Both the position numbers and the translations under genes were made by a program. Shown here piece by piece: positions 59,759 to 64,000 of a DNA stretch of 64,000 bases (position 1 is the stretch's first letter; the number at the start of each line of letters is the position of its first letter). The notes under the pieces were generated by a model. It searched no databases. It was not told the origin of the DNA and was given only the letters and a program-made list of their open reading frames with translations. Origin of the DNA: Oscillospiraceae bacterium (GTDB lineage Bacteria > Bacillota > Clostridia > Oscillospirales > QAMX01); the NCBI GenBank assembly GCA_015067825.1, contig SVLQ01000002.1, positions 1-64,000 on the forward strand. The letters run 5' to 3'.

Positions 59759-61105
59759 ATGTCCGAAAGCAAGCACTTCGATAAAATCGCATTGGCCGTC
59801 ACCGCGCTCGTGCTGATCATTACCATTTTGTTTATGAACGGCGGAGCTCTCGGTCTCAAGGCGAAAGAAAACAAGATGGGGTATGAAGATCTCCTGTTTG
59901 ACAACACGAAGGTCCACACTATCGACATTATCATGGACGATTGGGACGGATTTATCGGCAACACCACAAGCGAGCTGTACTATCCGTCCGCAGTGGTGAT
60001 CGATGGCGAAGTCTGCAAGCATGTGGCAATCCGCGGGAAAGGCCACGCTTCTCTCTCTATGGTATCCGTCCTCGACAGCGAGCGGTACAGCCTGAAGCTG
60101 GAGTTTGATCACTACGACGACTCCATCACCTACCACGGTTTGGATAAGCTGAACCTGAATAATCTGATCCAAGATGCCACCATGATGAAGGACTACCTAA
60201 CCTACGAGCTGATGCGGGCGTTCGGCATAGCGGCACCTCTTTGCAGCTTTGTGTACATCACCGTCAACGGCGAGGATTGGGGACTGTATCTGGCCGTGGA
60301 GGACATGGAAGAAAGCTTCCTGAAGCGGAACTACGGCGTGGGCTACGGCAAGCTTTACCGACCCTACATTATGGACAACACCAAATCCGCCGATGCCAAG
60401 CTGCAATATATCGACGACCGCATCTCCAGCTATCCCAATATCTGGCTCAATGCCAAGCTGGATATCGCCAAACCGGATCAGTATCGCCTGATCGAATCGC
60501 TGAAAAAGCTGTCAAACGGTGAAGATCTGGAATCTGTGGTCGATATCGAACAGGTGATCCGCTTTTTTGTGGTGCATAATTATGTCTGCAACGGCGACAG
60601 CTACACCGGAGCCTTGGCGCACAACTACTATCTGTATGAAGATAACGGCCAACTTACCATGCTCCCGTGGGACTATAATCTGGCGTTCGGGACATTTTTG
60701 GGTGGCTATGCGCAATTTATCATCAACATGCCGATCGATAATCCCGTAACCGGCGGCGCTTCTGCGGAGCGCCCGATGTGGAACTGGATTCTGGAAAACG
60801 AAAGCTATACCGAGCAGTATCACCGGTATTTTGCCGAGTTTTTAGATACGGCCGACTTTGATGGGATCATTGACAGCACCTATCAGCTGGTCAAGCCCTA
60901 TGTGGAAAAAGACCCCACCGCGTTTTATAGCTATGAAGAATTTGAAGACGGTGTAGCAGCCCTGCGAAAGTTTTGTCAGCTCCGTTCCGAGAGCATTTAC
61001 AAACAGTTGGAAACCGGAGAGACCATGAAAATCATGAACTATGCGGATGCATCCGGCCTGAAGTTATCGGATATGGGTAACATGAGCGTGGACAGAGAAC
61101 GGTAG
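59759..61105 (+). CDS. CotH-family protein kinase
   Basis: 448 residues. One N-terminal membrane anchor (about 10-28, ALAVTALVLIITILFM), then a CotH kinase domain outside: AIRGKGHASLS, LNLNNLIQDATMMKDYLTYE, VYITVNGEDWGLYLAVEDME and LPWDYNLAFGTF. CotH of Bacillus phosphorylates spore coat proteins. The start is five bases after the DUF4956 stop, so the two are tightly coupled. A signal anchor rather than a cleaved signal is inferred. Confidence 0.92.
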   Translation: MSESKHFDKIALAVTALVLIITILFMNGGALGLKAKENKMGYEDLLFDNTKVHTIDIIMDDWDGFIGNTTSELYYPSAVVIDGEVCKHVAIRGKGHASLSMVSVLDSERYSLKLEFDHYDDSITYHGLDKLNLNNLIQDATMMKDYLTYELMRAFGIAAPLCSFVYITVNGEDWGLYLAVEDMEESFLKRNYGVGYGKLYRPYIMDNTKSADAKLQYIDDRISSYPNIWLNAKLDIAKPDQYRLIESLKKLSNGEDLESVVDIEQVIRFFVVHNYVCNGDSYTGALAHNYYLYEDNGQLTMLPWDYNLAFGTFLGGYAQFIINMPIDNPVTGGASAERPMWNWILENESYTEQYHRYFAEFLDTADFDGIIDSTYQLVKPYVEKDPTAFYSYEEFEDGVAALRKFCQLRSESIYKQLETGETMKIMNYADASGLKLSDMGNMSVDRER

Positions 61106-61126
61106 AATATCCGGCAGAACAAATAC

Positions 61127-61176
61127 AGCAAAAAATGAGTGATGCCCCACTTGAAGGCATCACTCATTTTTTGCTG
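61127..61176 (+). terminator. Terminator of the VTC/DUF4956/CotH operon
   Basis: AGCAAAAAATGAGTGATGCC, loop ccacttgaa, GGCATCACTCATTTTTTGCT. Confidence 0.92.
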
Positions 61177-61207
61177 GGATCGTGTGGCATGCCGGATGAA
61201 ACTATTG

Positions 61208-61243
61208 CAAAAAAATACCGCTCCTTTGACAAAAGGAGCGGTA
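61208..61243 (-). terminator. Terminator of yebC
   Basis: TACCGCTCCTTT with AAAAGGAGCGGTA; T-run on the minus strand. Confidence 0.88.
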
Positions 61244-61271
61244 TGGGTGTGGTTTTGGAGAAAAAAGTTTC

Positions 61272-61994
61272 TTATTCGTCCCAGTTGTGCCAAACGTTCT
61301 GCACGTCGTCGTTATCCTCGAGCATATCGAGCAGGCGCTGCATGTTTTTCAGCGAATCTTCGTCGGTGAGCTCGATCGTCGACTGCGGGATCATTTTGAT
61401 CTCGGCTTCGACGAATTCGTAGCCGGCTTTTTCCAGCGCTTCGCGCACTTCGCCGAACATATCGGGGTCGGTGATGATCTCGAACATCTCTTCGTCGACG
61501 GTGCAGTCGTCGGCGCCGGCGTCGAGCGCGGCCATCATAACTTCGTCTTCTTCCTGGCCGTCGTTTTCGATGACGAGCACGCCCTTGCGGTCGAACTGCC
61601 ACGAAACGCAGTTGGCGACGCCAAGGCTGCCGCCGTTTTTGTCGAAGTAGTGGCGCATTTCGGCGGCGGTGCGGTTGCGGCTGTCGGTCAGCGTTTCAAC
61701 GATGACGGCAACGCCGTTGGGGCCGTAGCCTTCGTAGGTGATGGGCTCGAAGTTATCGGTGTTGCCCGCACCGGAGTACTTGGCGATCATGCGGTTGATG
61801 TTGTCGTTGGGCACGTTGGCGGTTTTGGCCTTGGCGATGATATCGCGCAGGCGCGGGTTGGCAGACGGATCGGAGCTGCCTTCCTTGACGGCAATGGCGA
61901 TCTCGCGGCCGATCTTGGTGAAGATCTTGGCGCGCTTGGCGTCGCCGGCTTCTTTCTTATGTTTGATGTTGTTCCACTTGGAATGTCCGGACAT
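61272..61994 (-). CDS. yebC: YebC/PmpR-family regulator
   Basis: 240 residues, usual length. The start MSGHSKWNNIKHKKEAGDAK is diagnostic. GRNRTAAEMRHYFDKNGGS-like sequence (SRNRTAAEMRHYFDKNGGSL) and YGPNGVAVIVE are also typical. YebC proteins were long annotated as transcription regulators; recent work assigns some members to translation of proline-rich stretches. AAAGGGGAAG precedes the ATG. Confidence 0.96.
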   Translation of the reverse strand: MSGHSKWNNIKHKKEAGDAKRAKIFTKIGREIAIAVKEGSSDPSANPRLRDIIAKAKTANVPNDNINRMIAKYSGAGNTDNFEPITYEGYGPNGVAVIVETLTDSRNRTAAEMRHYFDKNGGSLGVANCVSWQFDRKGVLVIENDGQEEDEVMMAALDAGADDCTVDEEMFEIITDPDMFGEVREALEKAGYEFVEAEIKMIPQSTIELTDEDSLKNMQRLLDMLEDNDDVQNVWHNWDE

Positions 61995-62046
61995 GGGTAA
62001 CTTCCCCTTTATATGATAATTTTTTTGAAATGCAGATTCTTCTTAT

Positions 62047-62075
62047 ATTATAACACAGATGCGTGCTTGTTTCAA
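62047..62075 (-). promoter_or_regulatory. Promoter of yebC
   Basis: Minus strand TTGAAA (62070-62075), 17-base spacer, TATAAT (62047-62052), just after the helicase stop. Confidence 0.8.
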
Positions 62076-62079
62076 GGCT

Positions 62080-63252
62080 TTAGAGTCCTTCGGTCTCTTC
62101 GAGCTTGCCGTCGACGAACTTGACTGGGCGGATATCGGAGTGCGTGTAGCGGATGATATCCTTGAGGCGGCCGAATTCGGTGATGTCGTAGAAGACGAAG
62201 GCTTCACCCTCACGCTTGGCGCGGCCGGTACGGCCGATGCGGTGGATGTAGTAGGCGTTGTCCTGCGGGACGTCGTAGTTGAAAACGACGTCAACGTCCT
62301 CAACGTCGATACCGCGGGCGGCGACGTCGGTGGCGACCAAGATGCGCAGACGGTGCTTCTTGAAGCGGTCCATGATCTTCATGCGCACACTCTGGCTGAT
62401 GTCGCTGGAGAGACCGTCGGCATCGTAGCCGCGGGCTTTGAGCTCCTTGACGAGGCGCTCGGTCATGCGCTTGGTGTTGCAGAACACGATCACGCGCTGG
62501 TAGTCGAAGGTGTCGAACAGCTTGATCAGAACGGGGATCTTTTCGCCGCTCGAGAGGCGCATGCCGTACTGCTTGATCTTCGGCGCATTTTCTTTGGCGC
62601 GTTCAACCGTGATCTCGGCCGCGTCGCGCTGGTAGAGCCACATGATGTCCATGACTTCGCGCGTGATCGTCGCCGAGAACATGGCGAGCTGCTTCTCCTT
62701 GGGCAGCTTGTCGAGGATCTTGGAAACGTCCTTGAAAAAGCCCATGTCGAGCATTTCGTCGGCTTCGTCGAGGACGGCGATCTTGACCTTGCCCGGCTTG
62801 ATCGTGTGGCGGCCCATGTGGTCGAGCAGACGTCCCGGCGTGGCCACGACGATCTGCGGCCGCTTTTTCAAGAGGGTGATCTGCGCGTTGATGGGCTGGC
62901 CGCCGTACAGCACGGCGGTGCGGATGCCGCTGGTGAAAGCGGTCAGGCGGCAGAGCTCGGTGTTGATCTGCACGGCGAGCTCACGCGTGGGCGCTAAGAT
63001 CAGCGCCTGCAGGTCGGCGGAGTCGCGGTCGATTTTTTCGATGATGGGGATGCCGAACGCAAAGGTCTTGCCCGTGCCGGTCGGCGCCTTGACCACGAGG
63101 TCGCAGCCGCTGCGCATCACGGGGATCGTTTTCTGCTGGACTTCCGTCAGCTCCTCAAACCCGATCGAGTCGATCGCCTTCTGCATTTCGGCAGTCAGCG
63201 CGATCCCGAGCCGGCCGACGGTAAGCTCGGCAGTTTTGTGTTGTTCTTCCAT
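62080..63252 (-). CDS. DEAD-box RNA helicase
   Basis: 390 residues, the two-domain core with little extra. Motifs in order: Q motif (GFEELTEVQQKTIP), I (APTGTGKT), Ia (APTRELA), Ib (TPGRLLDHM), II (LDEADEML), III (FSATI), IV (VIVFCNTKR), V (ATDVAARGIDV) and VI (HRIGRTGRA). It should unwind structured RNA or remodel ribonucleoprotein. There is no C-terminal RNA-binding extension of the DbpA or CsdA kind. GGAGAA precedes the ATG. Confidence 0.96.
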   Translation of the reverse strand: MEEQHKTAELTVGRLGIALTAEMQKAIDSIGFEELTEVQQKTIPVMRSGCDLVVKAPTGTGKTFAFGIPIIEKIDRDSADLQALILAPTRELAVQINTELCRLTAFTSGIRTAVLYGGQPINAQITLLKKRPQIVVATPGRLLDHMGRHTIKPGKVKIAVLDEADEMLDMGFFKDVSKILDKLPKEKQLAMFSATITREVMDIMWLYQRDAAEITVERAKENAPKIKQYGMRLSSGEKIPVLIKLFDTFDYQRVIVFCNTKRMTERLVKELKARGYDADGLSSDISQSVRMKIMDRFKKHRLRILVATDVAARGIDVEDVDVVFNYDVPQDNAYYIHRIGRTGRAKREGEAFVFYDITEFGRLKDIIRYTHSDIRPVKFVDGKLEETEGL

Positions 63253-63306
63253 GGTATTGGTTCTCCTGTCGGCGGTGTCACCGTAGTGATGTAAAATGTC
63301 TGAAAA

Positions 63307-64000
63307 TCAGATCGAAAGATAGCCGCAAAGGACTTTCAGCGTGTTGAAAACGCCGTCAATGTGGCTGCGCTCGTAGCCGTGGCTGGCGTAAACGCCCGCA
63401 CCGATCAGCCCGTGGCGGATATCGTATCCGGCACGCAGGGTGGCCTCAACGTCGGAGCCGTAGTGCGGATAGACGTCAACGGCGTAATCCGCGCCCGTCG
63501 CCTTTGCCGCGGCGATCAGCTTGCCGGTCACTTCGTAGCTGTAGGGGCCGCCCGAATCTTTGGCGCAGATCGAAACCTGCTTTTCCGTGCAGGTGAGACC
63601 GGTGCCGACGCAGCCCATGTCGATCGAGATCGCTTCCGTCACACCCTTGGGCACGGAGGCCGAACCGCCGTGGCCGACTTCTTCGTAAACGGTGACGTGC
63701 GCGTAAACGCGGCGCGAAAGCGTGATCTTTTCGTCGCGCAGGTATTTGGCAAAGCCGAGCAGGATGCCGACGGAGAGCTTGTCGTCGAGGAAGCGGCTTT
63801 TCAGATAACCCGAAGCGGTGCGGCGGGTGCGCGGGTCAAAGCAGACGAGATCGCCGACCTCGATGCCAAGCGCACGGGTATCGGCGGCGGAGCGGACGTC
63901 TTCGTCGAGGACGACCTCAACGGTGTCCCATGTGCGGCCGGTCGTCGCGTAGTCGCTGTTGACGTGCGTGGAGGCGTTGATGAGCTGCAGCGTGCCGTCA
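63307..64000 (-). CDS. M42-family metallopeptidase (5' part outside window)
   Basis: About 231 codons run from the right edge to the stop at 63307; the true start lies outside. Readable motifs include SRFLDDKLSVGILLGF (metal-binding Asp), VTVYEEVGHGGSAS (catalytic and metal Glu pair), SIDMGCVG and a final DVYPHYGSDVEATLRAGYDI with SHGYERSH. M42 enzymes are large cytosolic aminopeptidases. It is 54 bases ahead of the helicase gene on the same strand. Confidence 0.9.
   Translation of the reverse strand, partial: DGTLQLINASTHVNSDYATTGRTWDTVEVVLDEDVRSAADTRALGIEVGDLVCFDPRTRRTASGYLKSRFLDDKLSVGILLGFAKYLRDEKITLSRRVYAHVTVYEEVGHGGSASVPKGVTEAISIDMGCVGTGLTCTEKQVSICAKDSGGPYSYEVTGKLIAAAKATGADYAVDVYPHYGSDVEATLRAGYDIRHGLIGAGVYASHGYERSHIDGVFNTLKVLCGYLSI

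Overview
The window looks like part of a chromosome of a spore-forming Firmicute of class Clostridia, most likely a gut or rumen Oscillospiraceae/Ruminococcaceae-type organism. The grounds are a pro-sigma-K gene, a SpoVB-like flippase, gdpP-rplI, an ECF-transporter S component beside type III pantothenate kinase, AGGAGG-type ribosome binding sites, TTGnnn-17-TATAAT promoters, fairly high GC coding sequence and very many glycoside hydrolases. No genus can be named from sequence alone.

Layout. 1-5,150: end of an unknown gene, a palindromic repeat, an ACT/metallo-beta-lactamase protein, rplI and gdpP (c-di-AMP turnover), then tRNA-Thr and tRNA-Tyr and an array of small hairpins. 5.4-10.7 kb: acetyltransferase, alanine dehydrogenase, a first ECF sigma/anti-sigma pair, SGNH hydrolase and Gfo/Idh oxidoreductase. 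11.0-21.2 kb: GH78, GH20, a URO-D-like protein and GH39 on the plus strand, facing a minus-strand operon of tyrosine phosphatase, PHP phosphoesterase and a second URO-D-like protein. 21.4-29.9 kb: Thr-rich lipoprotein, second ECF sigma/anti-sigma pair, ECF S component and coaX, FAD oxidoreductase divergent from a PocR/AraC regulator and an M28 peptidase, small helical protein. 30.0-31.9 kb: GH127.

31.9-40.1 kb is an accessory segment bounded by two copies of the 3' end and terminator of the GH127 gene; the second copy is a decayed remnant. It holds an XRE regulator, an AT-rich ArsR-like regulator, a 36-codon peptide gene not found by ordinary ORF calling, an intrinsic terminator, a nucleotidyltransferase-like protein, an orphan Spo0A-C-like protein, a DUF3990-type toxin/antitoxin module with twin palindromic operators, and a convergent operon of HPr-kinase-like protein, signal peptidase/PqqD fusion and radical SAM/SPASM protein. 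I read this as a candidate peptide-modification (RiPP-like) system; it is the most interesting part of the window.

40.2-64.0 kb: pro-sigma-K, acetyltransferase, SIS protein, flippase, methyltransferase, the operon GH35/GH38-like/sialidase-like, TrkA-TrkH potassium uptake, second Thr-rich lipoprotein, GH5, GH2 followed by a VTC/DUF4956/CotH operon, YebC, a DEAD-box helicase and the start-less end of an M42 peptidase.

The glycosidases show no signal peptides, so they probably act in the cytoplasm on imported oligosaccharides, although no sugar transporter lies in the window. Start sites were chosen from Shine-Dalgarno spacing; several genes use GTG or TTG.
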